A stretch of DNA of 64,000 nt from Candidatus Competibacteraceae bacterium (GTDB lineage: Bacteria > Bacteroidota > Bacteroidia > CAIKAF01). The position numbers and the translations under genes were made by a program. Numbering within the stretch: the first letter of the stretch is position 1; every line of letters starts with the position of its first letter. The stretch covers positions 48,655 to 112,654 of the forward strand of contig JACSSC010000020.1 of assembly GCA_014879445.1 (NCBI GenBank). Reading direction: 5' to 3'. Below, piece after piece: positions 1-9,421 of the stretch. The notes under the pieces are model-generated. The model ran no database searches and was not told the DNA's origin. It saw nothing but the letters and a program-made list of their open reading frames with translations.

Positions 1-58
1 CCGACTTTCGTTCGAAAACAACATCCCATACACGTTCGCCGTTTTTTATCTGAATCAT
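1..58 (-). CDS. Partial N-terminus of an unidentified protein running off the left edge (MIQIKNGERVWDVVFERKS...)
   Basis: Open frame on the minus strand from an ATG at 58-56 to the window edge; too short to assign. Confidence 0.35.
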   Translation of the reverse strand, partial: MIQIKNGERVWDVVFERKS

Positions 59-257
59 GTTCAATTTCTTTAATAAGGGCATAAATATACACAAATGTTA
101 ATTGAGAAGCAGAGCAATTGAGTGAAGATAAATCGTTCATAATCTGAAAAGACACTGGACAATCAAGAGAAATGTTGAAAACTATCCAAAGGACTTTACC
201 ATTTTTCGATAAATGAGAGATAAAACAAACGAACAAAAAAAGTAAATTTGTAAAATT

Positions 258-1757
258 ATGGAACAAGGCAAAACATTCACCGACAAAACATTCAAACCAC
301 GCAAAAAAGCAACAGAACAACCGTTGGATTTTGGTAAAGTACCACCACAAGCCGTTGACCTTGAAGAAGCCGTATTAGGAGCCATCATGCTTGAAAAAAA
401 TGCTTTCACGCAGGTCAATGAAGTCCTAAAACCCGAGATATTTTACAAACCGGCTCACCGCATGATATACGAAGCCATTCAGCGCTTATTCATGAAGATG
501 GAGCCGATAGATATATTAACAGTAACCCAAGAATTGAAAGAAAAAGGCCAACTTGAAATTGTGGGAGGCCCGTATTTTATTGCGTCATTAACCAGTCGGG
601 TGGGTTCGGCAGCCAACATTGAAAGCCATTGTAAACTATTACAAGAAAAATTTATCAAACGAGAGCTAATCCGCATTTCTGGAGATGTAATTACTGAGGC
701 CTTTGAAGAAAGCACTGACGCATTTGATGTGTTAGACAAAGCCGAACAGGGCTTGTTTGATGTTTCGCAAGGCAATTTGAGTCGCACCAATGTTCGCATC
801 AGCGACCTATTGAAAGAAGCCATTTCAAACATGGAAAATGCCGCTAAAAATGACTCAAAAAGCGTCGGCGTACCATCCGGATTTCACGAGCTTGATAAAA
901 CAACATCCGGCTGGCAACCATCCAACCTTATAGTTGTAGCCGCTAGGCCAGGCATGGGTAAAACAGCATTTGCCCTTTCATTAGCACGTAATGCTGCCAT
1001 TGATTTTAAAAAACCTGTGGCCATTTTCTCGCTGGAGATGGATGCCATTGAATTGGTTAATCGTTTAATCTCATCAGAAGCAACCATTGATTCTTCTAAA
1101 ATAAAATCAGGCCAACTGACAAACGAAGAATGGGACTTGCTTCATGCCAATCTTTCTAAATTAGCCGAAGCCCCTATCTTCATCAATGATACACCGGCAT
1201 TGTCAATATCTGATTTCAGAGCCATTGCCCGACGCCTACACCAACATAACCGCATCGAACTGATTGTAATTGACTACTTGCAGCTCATGCGTGGTAGCGT
1301 TGATACCAGAGGACTTCGAGAACAAGAGATTAGTTTTATTTCACGTTCGCTCAAGGCCGTTGCAAAAGAATTGAAAATTCCTATCATTGCATTATCGCAG
1401 CTGAGCCGAAAAGTAGAAGAACGAGGTGGTGATAAAAAACCACTACTTAGCGACCTTAGAGAATCAGGGGCCATTGAGCAAGATGCCGATATGGTTTGCT
1501 TTATCTATCGCCCCGATTACTATGAGATAAACCACGACGAAGAAGGTAATTCACTCAAAGGAATAGCACAAATATTAATCGCTAAAAACCGACATGGAAG
1601 AACAACCGATGTGAATTTGGGATTTGTACACTCACTAACAAAATTTGTGAATATCGAAGATCTACAGTTTCATCAAGAAAAAACTTTCAAACAGCCCTCT
1701 TCACGTATCGTAAAATCTAAAAATTGGGATAATGCTTTTGAAGATACACCATTTTAA
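258..1757 (+). CDS. dnaB: Replicative DNA helicase DnaB
   Basis: 499 aa. N-terminal PPQAVDLEEAVLGAIM, Walker A ARPGMGKTAFALS, VIDYLQLM and LSQLSRKVEERGGDKKPLLSDLRESGAIEQDADMVCFIYRPDYY are typical of DnaB. No intein. Confidence 0.97.
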   Translation: MEQGKTFTDKTFKPRKKATEQPLDFGKVPPQAVDLEEAVLGAIMLEKNAFTQVNEVLKPEIFYKPAHRMIYEAIQRLFMKMEPIDILTVTQELKEKGQLEIVGGPYFIASLTSRVGSAANIESHCKLLQEKFIKRELIRISGDVITEAFEESTDAFDVLDKAEQGLFDVSQGNLSRTNVRISDLLKEAISNMENAAKNDSKSVGVPSGFHELDKTTSGWQPSNLIVVAARPGMGKTAFALSLARNAAIDFKKPVAIFSLEMDAIELVNRLISSEATIDSSKIKSGQLTNEEWDLLHANLSKLAEAPIFINDTPALSISDFRAIARRLHQHNRIELIVIDYLQLMRGSVDTRGLREQEISFISRSLKAVAKELKIPIIALSQLSRKVEERGGDKKPLLSDLRESGAIEQDADMVCFIYRPDYYEINHDEEGNSLKGIAQILIAKNRHGRTTDVNLGFVHSLTKFVNIEDLQFHQEKTFKQPSSRIVKSKNWDNAFEDTPF

Positions 1758-1762
1758 GCATC

Positions 1763-3064
1763 ATGTCGTTATTAGTTGATATACAACAATCATTTATGCG
1801 CTTCTTTATTCGGGTTATTCTTTTTATTTCATTATTTACAGCTTTTAAATCGGCTCTGCACGCCACTTACATCTTCATTCCAATGGATCAAACCCAATCC
1901 AACCATCTTAAAGCATACGGTATTGCATATTGGATATTGGGGTTTGAAGTTGACACATACTGGATGGTAAATTACCGTGGGGGCTCATTCATGTTTAAAC
2001 ATACCAAAGAGTTTGAAACAGAATGCATATTACGTGGCGTAAGCCACCAACTGATTACCGACGCACAGTCGTCAGCGTTGATTGCAGAAGTTAGCGACCC
2101 CAATGCCAATATGGATGCCGTGAAATTAGAGAAAGCCCCACGAATTGCCGTATATTCACCTCCCGGCACTCAGCCATGGGATGATGCCGTAACATTGGTA
2201 TTGACCTATGCCGAAATTCCTTATGATGTAATCTATGACGAAGAAGTAATAATTGGAAAACTCCCGATATACGACTGGTTGCATCTGCACCATGAAGATT
2301 TCACAGGCCAATATGGTAAGTTTTGGGCATCCTATCGCAATGCAGATTGGTACATCGAGCAAGTGCGCTCATCCGAAGCTATGGCTCGAAAATTAGGATA
2401 CAACAAAGTATCTCAACTCAAACTTCAAGTTGCCCTCAAAATACGTGATTTTGTATCAGGTGGCGGATACCTCTTTGCCATGTGTTCAGCAACCGACACA
2501 TACGATATTGCATTGGCAGCACAGGGAATAGATATTTGTGATGCTGTATTTGATGGCGATGCCATGGACCCTAATGCTCAACAAAAACTAGATTTTAGCC
2601 GCACTTTTGCATTCAACAATTTTACACTGAGCAGAAATCCATACGAGTACGAATATTCGAATATAGACAACACCAATCTTCGTAATCTGCCCAAAAACTT
2701 AGATTATTTTACACTGTTTGAATTTTCAGCCAAATCCGATATCATCCCTACCCTGCTCACTCAAAATCACGAGAACATCATCAAGGGTTTCATGGGGCAA
2801 ACAACCGCATTCAATAAAAATACCATTAAAAAAAACGTGATTATCATGGGTGAAAATCAGGCAGCAAACGAAGCCAGATACATACATGGTGAATATGGAA
2901 AAGGATTTTGGACATTTTATGGCGGGCACGACCCCGAGGACTATCAACACATGGTAGGCGATCCGCCCACAGAGTTGGCACTACATCCCAATTCAGCCGG
3001 TTATCGGCTTATACTCAACAACATTTTGTTTCCTGCAGCCAAAAAGAAAAAACAAAAAACGTAG
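1763..3064 (+). CDS. Secreted conserved Bacteroidetes protein of the kind often auto-named 'asparagine synthetase B'; possible class-I GATase/ThuA-like fold
   Basis: Hydrophobic N-terminal signal-like segment, then MDQTQSNHLKAYGIAYWIL, LHLHHEDFTGQYGKFW, GGGYLFAMCSATDT and GGHDPEDY. No recognisable AsnB N-terminal nucleophile or ATP-PPase motif. Confidence 0.6.
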   Translation: MSLLVDIQQSFMRFFIRVILFISLFTAFKSALHATYIFIPMDQTQSNHLKAYGIAYWILGFEVDTYWMVNYRGGSFMFKHTKEFETECILRGVSHQLITDAQSSALIAEVSDPNANMDAVKLEKAPRIAVYSPPGTQPWDDAVTLVLTYAEIPYDVIYDEEVIIGKLPIYDWLHLHHEDFTGQYGKFWASYRNADWYIEQVRSSEAMARKLGYNKVSQLKLQVALKIRDFVSGGGYLFAMCSATDTYDIALAAQGIDICDAVFDGDAMDPNAQQKLDFSRTFAFNNFTLSRNPYEYEYSNIDNTNLRNLPKNLDYFTLFEFSAKSDIIPTLLTQNHENIIKGFMGQTTAFNKNTIKKNVIIMGENQAANEARYIHGEYGKGFWTFYGGHDPEDYQHMVGDPPTELALHPNSAGYRLILNNILFPAAKKKKQKT

Positions 3065-3070
3065 AAAAAA

Positions 3071-3796
3071 TCAAGAGAAAAATGACGCCAACCTGCGTTT
3101 TAGATACAATAATCCAATTTTACCGGGAGCACGATAACGGCCAACTTTTTGCATTTCATCTTCTTGCAAACCATCAACACGCTGCATCAGTAATGAATTT
3201 TGCACATAGCAAATAATCTTATACCCATTATCCAGCAAATACGGAATGGCTGTTTTGCCTTTACCCTGCCAATTTCCGGAACGATCTTTCCATACATCAT
3301 CAAAACATACAAAACCACCCGAAATCACTTTATCTACAATAGATTTAGAAGCTTTTAGGTGCATATCATAAGCGGCTTGATTACTCAATTCTGCATTTCG
3401 AATTTTATATGAATTGATCGTAGATTCCTTATGAGGCCAATCTGTTACTAAATCAAAAGCATCAAGATAGCATATCGCAATAGAATCACCATTGTATCCA
3501 TCAAGAAAAACTTCACCTAATGCATGATGAGCTTCAAAAGCAGGATTAACACGATGTACAATTTCGGCAGCACCACTAGCATTATCAGCATCCGCATCAA
3601 CCGTTATAAAATGCATTTTTAATTCCTGTGCATAAACTGAAAGACGCGATGTTGAACCCGTACCACGCTGAGATCCCACTTCAATAAAAGCTATTTTATT
3701 CTTTTGACTGACAAAACTGTCGATATACGGTCGGTTCAATAAAATCATCTCATCTCCATGAATCATTGACTTGGGTGCGATTATCACTTCATCCAT
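3071..3796 (-). CDS. SAM-dependent methyltransferase-like protein (class I fold)
   Basis: 241 aa. FIEVGSQRGTGSTSRL glycine-rich motif, acidic ITVDADAD, GGFVCFDDVW. Last gene of the minus-strand operon. Confidence 0.6.
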   Translation of the reverse strand: MDEVIIAPKSMIHGDEMILLNRPYIDSFVSQKNKIAFIEVGSQRGTGSTSRLSVYAQELKMHFITVDADADNASGAAEIVHRVNPAFEAHHALGEVFLDGYNGDSIAICYLDAFDLVTDWPHKESTINSYKIRNAELSNQAAYDMHLKASKSIVDKVISGGFVCFDDVWKDRSGNWQGKGKTAIPYLLDNGYKIICYVQNSLLMQRVDGLQEDEMQKVGRYRAPGKIGLLYLKRRLASFFS

Positions 3797-4725
3797 TATA
3801 TGCTAAGATTATTAATTAAATTTTCAACTGCCATGATCCCTTGCCTTTCTACGCTTTCAAAGGTTCTTGAACCAATATGTGGCGTAATAAATACTTGATT
3901 AAACTTATATAAGGGATGATGAATAGGCATGGGTTCCTGATCTAAAACATCCGTAAGATAAGCCATTTTGGTATTGGCCTCTAACCGCTCAATCAGTGCG
4001 CTTTGGTCAATCAATTCACCACGTGCCGTATTAACGATAATCACCTCTTCTTTCATGTAAAAAAAACGCTTTGCATCAATTATATGACGGGTTGATTCAT
4101 CAAGATTCAAATGAAGAGATAAAATATCACACAATGGGATCATCTCATCGGGTGAAGTATGAAAAACAATACCATGTGATTGAATAAAATCATAGTCAGG
4201 ACGAGCATCAAAAGCATGAACATGCATACCAAAAGCAAGTGATCTAAGTGCTACTTCTTTACCAATTTTGCCAAGGCCAATAATCCCAATTGTTTTCCCA
4301 CGTATTTCAATACCCGTTTTACGTAACCATTCTCCATTTCTTGTATGCTGAACGGCGTAAGGAATTTGTTTGCAGTACGACAATAATAATGCAAATACAT
4401 GTTCGGCAACGGTAGTATGATTCACCCCGATACAATTAGTAACTAAAATACCCAAATCCTTTGCTGCTTTTAAATCTATCTTGTCTAACCCAATACCATA
4501 TTTAGATAATACGCGGAGCTTCCCATTTTTACCGGCATTTAGCACCTCCGCACTATACTCATCATCTCCGCAAATCACGCCATCATACTGATGAATAATT
4601 GGCAACAACACATCTGCCTTCACAGGCCCGCGAATCATGTCAATTTCAAAACCCTTGCTATTCAAAAGGTAATGATGTTTGCCAGGTGTATCCTGAAAAG
4701 AAGTAGATGTAAGTAAAATCTTCAT
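3796..4725 (-). CDS. D-isomer-specific 2-hydroxyacid dehydrogenase (phosphoglycerate-dehydrogenase-like)
   Basis: 309 aa. Rossmann motif GKTIGIIGLGKIGKEVA, catalytic NTARGELID, DVLDQEP and TPHIGSRTFES. Confidence 0.9.
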   Translation of the reverse strand: MKILLTSTSFQDTPGKHHYLLNSKGFEIDMIRGPVKADVLLPIIHQYDGVICGDDEYSAEVLNAGKNGKLRVLSKYGIGLDKIDLKAAKDLGILVTNCIGVNHTTVAEHVFALLLSYCKQIPYAVQHTRNGEWLRKTGIEIRGKTIGIIGLGKIGKEVALRSLAFGMHVHAFDARPDYDFIQSHGIVFHTSPDEMIPLCDILSLHLNLDESTRHIIDAKRFFYMKEEVIIVNTARGELIDQSALIERLEANTKMAYLTDVLDQEPMPIHHPLYKFNQVFITPHIGSRTFESVERQGIMAVENLINNLSI

Positions 4726-4834
4726 AGAAACACAAAATTACGTTTTCTATTGAAATTATTTAATATCATATCGTTCCATGCATATTTATGTTAAAGGATA
4801 TCACATCATTCTTTATTAGAAATTCGAGTTATAT

Positions 4835-5479
4835 TTAAATACGGAGTAGCAATTCTTGAAAATGAATAAAATTACGTATCCTCATGATGTTGTATGATGC
4901 AAACAAATTCTCATTATCCAAATGCTCTCTCAATACAAATTGAACCTGATTTTGAATAGCTGCTTCGTAGTCAGCTAATGCATCACCAACGAAAACAGAT
5001 TGGCTTGAATTAAGTTGTTCTTCACGTATAATTTTTTCTACCCAGTAAGATTTTTTCTCGGGACTACCATAACATGATACGAAATATTTCTCAAGCTGTA
5101 ACGCTTTCACTATTTCGCGAATCTCATTTGTTGGAGTTCCTGTTATTATCCACATACGATATTTTGTATGATTTGCATCCAAAAAATCTCGAATGCCGGC
5201 TACTTCAGTGGCATTAACAACCCCTGAAAACACGCGTTGAGAGAACTCATTGGCCAATTCGTATATTTTGCTCTCATCAGTAGGAATGCCCAACCAGTTT
5301 TCATGGTACAATTTGAACTTTTCAAATCGTGACACCCCGCCATTTTCTATGTGATGTTGCCTAACACGTTCAGCGATTTCTATTCCATACGGCAAATACA
5401 TATCATAAAAAGCTTGGGTCTTTACCTCTAATGAATCAAGAATAACACCATCAAAATCAAAAAAAATGGATGTAATCAT
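4835..5479 (-). CDS. HAD-superfamily phosphatase/hydrolase
   Basis: 214 aa. FFDFDGVILDS motif I, IITGTPTNE motif II, FVGDALADYEAA motif IV. Confidence 0.88.
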   Translation of the reverse strand: MITSIFFDFDGVILDSLEVKTQAFYDMYLPYGIEIAERVRQHHIENGGVSRFEKFKLYHENWLGIPTDESKIYELANEFSQRVFSGVVNATEVAGIRDFLDANHTKYRMWIITGTPTNEIREIVKALQLEKYFVSCYGSPEKKSYWVEKIIREEQLNSSQSVFVGDALADYEAAIQNQVQFVLREHLDNENLFASYNIMRIRNFIHFQELLLRI

Positions 5480-5485
5480 CGTGTA

Positions 5486-6163
5486 TTATTTTTCATAAGT
5501 AGCCCAAACAGTAACCGGTGCTCCCTCAGATTGCACAACTCGCAGAGGAGACACAATCACTTTTTGCAATTGCCTATCAGACGAAAGCATTGAGAGGTTC
5601 ATATCTTCAATCAATAAAAGTTGGTGTGTTCCTAAAAATTCACGATGGGCTTCTCGCCCTATCTCTCTTTGTTGATATGAAGTTAAAGAAATCAGATCAA
5701 AACCTACTGCCCTTAATTGCGGAAATCTTTCTTTAAGAAAATTCGCAGATGAGGGTGCAAATCCCCAATTGTTTTTCCAATACAACGCTTCACTGCGTTT
5801 ATAACAAAAACCTGTTTTGAATAAAATCAATTGTATGTCTGTTGATACTTCAAGTAATACATCACGCAGGTGATGAGGCGCAATCAGATAATTGTCAGGA
5901 GTAATATGAGAAATATCAACCCAATGCACCCTTTCAAAAACAAAATCATCAGCAGCATAATCGCTACCACTCTTGCCATTGGATAAAAAATGAAGAGGGA
6001 AATCAATATGCGTTGCTGTATGAGATGATAATTTAATTAGCGAATGATTACTGCTATTACCCTGGCTAATTTTGTTTGCATACATAATTTCAACTCCAGG
6101 ATTACCACCGTAATTTGACAATTCTGGAGACAGCTCATATGACAAAAAAAACCATTTACCCAT
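5486..6163 (-). CDS. Cyclase-family protein (kynurenine formamidase-like metal hydrolase)
   Basis: SYELSPEL start and SSHTATHIDFPLHF, matching the HxGTHxDxPxH-type metal motif. Start trimmed from 6199 to ATG at 6163 (MGKWFFLSYEL). Confidence 0.75.
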   Translation of the reverse strand: MGKWFFLSYELSPELSNYGGNPGVEIMYANKISQGNSSNHSLIKLSSHTATHIDFPLHFLSNGKSGSDYAADDFVFERVHWVDISHITPDNYLIAPHHLRDVLLEVSTDIQLILFKTGFCYKRSEALYWKNNWGFAPSSANFLKERFPQLRAVGFDLISLTSYQQREIGREAHREFLGTHQLLLIEDMNLSMLSSDRQLQKVIVSPLRVVQSEGAPVTVWATYEK

Positions 6164-7031
6164 TATCTTGAGAATGCTGAATGGTGTGAATACAAGCAAG
6201 AATTCCTTGCCCCATGTCTATGTATGGGTTTGCAGCCAGCTTGCGACTTGATTCTGGCTGCCAGGCATAAGGCGTTTGTTTATAGTGATGATGATAACCA
6301 TCTTTTTTTAAGTGTATAGATATTTGCCCACCTAAAATCTCATTAATCATTTGAAACAATTCCAACCTACGCATACGTTCTACACCTGTAAGCATAAGGT
6401 TTTCGTTGAGGTAATCACCATTTTCTATCACATCTACCGAAAGACGAGCAGCATCAGCAGCATGAATATATTCACGAATTTCTTCTCCATCACCGCTATG
6501 AAATATCTTTCCATTTTGCAAAGCTTCTTTCACAACATGAAAAATATAATTATTTTCAAAATCTCGATCGCTATATACTGATCCATATCGAAGAATTGTA
6601 TAGTTTAGTCCATAGCGTTTATGAAACTCTCTAACATTTTTCTCAGAAGTTAGTTTGCTGATTCCATAAAAAGAACCTTTATCGTTAAGAGCATAAGCGC
6701 TACTTGCATATACAAAATGTTTGATTTTCTTTTTACGACATGCTTCCAAAACATGTAAGTTCCCGATAACATTTAGAGAAAAAGTATCAACAGGAAAATC
6801 AACCGCTTTATCTAAATTAGCAAACCCTGCCAAATTATAAACAACATCTGTGTCCGTGCCGATAGCATCTTCAACTTCCTGTTGATTAAGTATAGAGCAA
6901 GAAATAAATTCTGCATCAACTATAGGCGAAACAAGATCAGCTACTGTAACATGATAGTTTCTATACAATAACTCCTGAACGAGATATGAACCCAAAAATC
7001 CGGCACCTCCAAATACTACAACTTTTTTCAT
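6156..7031 (-). CDS. NAD-dependent epimerase/dehydratase (extended SDR)
   Basis: 291 aa. VVFGGAGFLGSYLVQEL Rossmann, YxxxK as YGISKLTSEK, LRYGSVYSDR. Confidence 0.9.
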   Translation of the reverse strand: MKKVVVFGGAGFLGSYLVQELLYRNYHVTVADLVSPIVDAEFISCSILNQQEVEDAIGTDTDVVYNLAGFANLDKAVDFPVDTFSLNVIGNLHVLEACRKKKIKHFVYASSAYALNDKGSFYGISKLTSEKNVREFHKRYGLNYTILRYGSVYSDRDFENNYIFHVVKEALQNGKIFHSGDGEEIREYIHAADAARLSVDVIENGDYLNENLMLTGVERMRRLELFQMINEILGGQISIHLKKDGYHHHYKQTPYAWQPESSRKLAANPYIDMGQGILACIHTIQHSQDNG

Positions 7032-7795
7032 AATAAAGATGATTTGAGTTTTTCCATTTCCGTTCTTACTTTATCCCCAAGAAAGAAGAAATCCAAACTA
7101 AAAGCCAAAAACGTATAACCTGTATTCACCTTATCAGCAAGAAGCTGATAATCGGGTTGAATAACATGAAATCCGAGTGGTTTTTTACAAGATATACAGG
7201 TCTGCTCCACATGTTTGATAGCGGCTTTAACATCATCGCGATGATATTCACCAGGAAAACCCATGGAACCAGAAAGATCGTAAGGCCCAATGATGATACC
7301 GTCAATACCATCTACCTGCAATATCTCTTCAATATTATTGGCTGCATCAATATGTTCTATTTGGGCAATGACAACAGATTCTTGCTGCAACCATTCCTTA
7401 TACGTGTCAAATCCAATCCCATATTGTTGGGCACGTGCAAGCCCCACACCGCGTTTACCCAATGGAGGATATTTTACAAAACTAACTGCTTGTTCTGCAT
7501 CACTTGCTGAATTTACCATAGGCACAATTACACCATCAGCGCCGGCATCCATGACACGCTTAATGATAACCTCTTCATTTTTGCTCACCCTAACCAAAGC
7601 AGAAACACCATTGTTTTTGATATGAGCTATCATCTGTTGGGCTTGGCTCAATTCAATAACTGAATGTTCAAGATCTAAAGTTAGCCAATCAAAACCACCC
7701 GTACACATAATTTCCACAATGGATTGATGCCCAATCGTAATCCATGAACCAACAATCAATTCATTTTTAAGAAGCTTTGTTTTAAGATTTGTCAT
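7028..7795 (-). CDS. HpcH/HpaI-family aldolase/citrate lyase-like enzyme
   Basis: 255 aa. GSWITIGHQSIVEIMCTGGFDWLTLDLEHS, RVSKNEEVIIKRVMDAGADGVIVPMV, GKRGVGLARAQQYG and IIIGPYDLSGSMG. Confidence 0.92.
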   Translation of the reverse strand: MTNLKTKLLKNELIVGSWITIGHQSIVEIMCTGGFDWLTLDLEHSVIELSQAQQMIAHIKNNGVSALVRVSKNEEVIIKRVMDAGADGVIVPMVNSASDAEQAVSFVKYPPLGKRGVGLARAQQYGIGFDTYKEWLQQESVVIAQIEHIDAANNIEEILQVDGIDGIIIGPYDLSGSMGFPGEYHRDDVKAAIKHVEQTCISCKKPLGFHVIQPDYQLLADKVNTGYTFLAFSLDFFFLGDKVRTEMEKLKSSLL

Positions 7796-8741
7796 TTGAT
7801 ACGAAGTTATTCATATTATAAAAAGGTAAATCCTGAGAGTGAGAATTGATAAACATCCAAGGTTCTATATCGTCACGATTACGTTTTCTGGTTTCAATAA
7901 ATAATTTAGCAAGAAAGGCAAAAAACAAAAAAGGTTTAAAAGGTTTGATAACGGCAGGAATTTTTGCAGCACGCCATGCCATTACAGAATTTCTCATGGG
8001 ATGAATACGATGATCTGCAAAAAATAATGCGCGATCGCGAATAGTTGGTGGGTACATTGGCCTCAGTTCATTATAAGGATCTCTAACAATCACATTGATT
8101 CCATCAAGCCATGTATCCCATGCATGATTCAAATCATCGCCTTTCAAATTAGCCGGATGTGATTTAGTATATCCTTCAAAAAGAAGTTTAAAATCAGGGT
8201 GTGAGTATAAAAAATCCTGATTTGCCTGACGAACATGGTTGTAGTTTGAATTATCTACAACAATAATTGCCTGATCTGATAAATATTTCTTTGACATTAA
8301 CAAACAAACCAACTGACTACGATAATCATGTGGCCCATCAATAAAGAAGATTCCAATTTTTTTTCCTTGTAGATAATAATCGAGTTGATGTAATGCGTCT
8401 TCAAAATCAAGATTAATTAATGTTGTATTTTGCAACGACATTGATTGGATAGTGTTCTCAATAAATAACCTGTTAGTACCGTCTTGATCAAATTGCGTAA
8501 AATTATCAATTCCAAATGTTGAAATATCTTGACGAACTGAAGATGTTGAAATCAGTGAAAGCCCTCGGTAAACACCAATTTCAAGATAACACTCATCGGG
8601 AGTGAGAAGATTAACACAATGCTGAAGAACAGCTAACACTTTCTTTCCTGTAGCGCCTTTAAGTTCTAAATCTTTAACAAGGCCATCATTTACTGCCCTG
8701 TTTATACATTCTTTCACTTCGTGAATTCGTGAATTTCTCAT
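7782..8741 (-). CDS. Class I SAM-dependent methyltransferase-like protein
   Basis: 319 aa. YLEIGVYRGLSLIS, FGIDNF, IGIFFIDGPHDYRSQ and AIIVVDN. Confidence 0.65.
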   Translation of the reverse strand: MRNSRIHEVKECINRAVNDGLVKDLELKGATGKKVLAVLQHCVNLLTPDECYLEIGVYRGLSLISTSSVRQDISTFGIDNFTQFDQDGTNRLFIENTIQSMSLQNTTLINLDFEDALHQLDYYLQGKKIGIFFIDGPHDYRSQLVCLLMSKKYLSDQAIIVVDNSNYNHVRQANQDFLYSHPDFKLLFEGYTKSHPANLKGDDLNHAWDTWLDGINVIVRDPYNELRPMYPPTIRDRALFFADHRIHPMRNSVMAWRAAKIPAVIKPFKPFLFFAFLAKLFIETRKRNRDDIEPWMFINSHSQDLPFYNMNNFVSNDKS

Positions 8742-9421
8742 GCAGTATTCCTTTTTAAATAGAGTGTTTCTGCTAAATCGAAATCTTCCGGTTCATCAAT
8801 ATCTATAGCTTCCATCTTATTCATTTCAAACATAGCAGGGCATTTACCTATGCGTCTTCTTCCAGATTGAGAAAAGGATGATTGAGAAAAGATAAAGAAA
8901 TTTGAATTTTCCTCATACAAAGGAGGCAAATCCTGAGTTCTTATCAATTCATTGGGATTATGATTTACAGGTGTTCCATCTTGCCAATATAATCGGGTTT
9001 GCAAACGGGTAACACTAAATACAGAATCGTAGATGGATATGGAATCAAAATAAAATGAAATCGCTTTGCTTATTGTTTCAGTTTTCAATAGCGGATTGGT
9101 TGAATGGGTTTGAATAAAATGCTGTGAATTGGTTTGTTGCATATCATAATCAATGATTTCGTTCATCGAAACAAAATCGCCACAAATAGATTCAGGACGT
9201 TGTATGATACGAACGCGTGAAAAATGTGACAAGGCATCTTCAGCAATAAGACGACTGTCTGTATTGATTAAAACTTCTGATATCAATTCACAATCCAACA
9301 ATGCATGCATAATGGCATGATACAAGGGTTTCCCAGCAAAGGGTTTTAAATTTTTGTTCGGCACCCTTTCTGAATGTCCTTTCATGGGAAGTAATGCTAT
9401 CACCTTCCGATCTGAATTCAT
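8738..9421 (-). CDS. Acylneuraminate (CMP-sugar) cytidylyltransferase family protein
   Basis: ALLPMKGHSERVPNKNLKPFAGKPLYHAIMHAL nucleotidyltransferase signature, LINTDS, QTHSTNPLLKTETI. ATG at 9421 overlaps the yfhO stop codon (TAATG). Confidence 0.85.
   Translation of the reverse strand: MNSDRKVIALLPMKGHSERVPNKNLKPFAGKPLYHAIMHALLDCELISEVLINTDSRLIAEDALSHFSRVRIIQRPESICGDFVSMNEIIDYDMQQTNSQHFIQTHSTNPLLKTETISKAISFYFDSISIYDSVFSVTRLQTRLYWQDGTPVNHNPNELIRTQDLPPLYEENSNFFIFSQSSFSQSGRRRIGKCPAMFEMNKMEAIDIDEPEDFDLAETLYLKRNTA

Noticed and set aside
243-250. TAAATTTG immediately upstream of dnaB as a -7 promoter box
   Set aside because: It matches TAnnTTTG but there is no TTTG -33 at suitable spacing, and it lies only 7 nt before the ATG.
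258-1757. Possible intein in DnaB
   Set aside because: The ORF is 499 aa with contiguous helicase motifs and no insertion.
6351-7625. Plus-strand ORFs (76, 117 and 111 aa) opposite the epimerase and aldolase
   Set aside because: They lie wholly antisense to strongly supported genes and show no family features.
3071-9421. Operon as a standard sialic/legionaminic/pseudaminic acid locus
   Set aside because: No NeuB-type synthase, NeuC/hydrolyzing epimerase, aminotransferase or acetyltransferase is present in the window.
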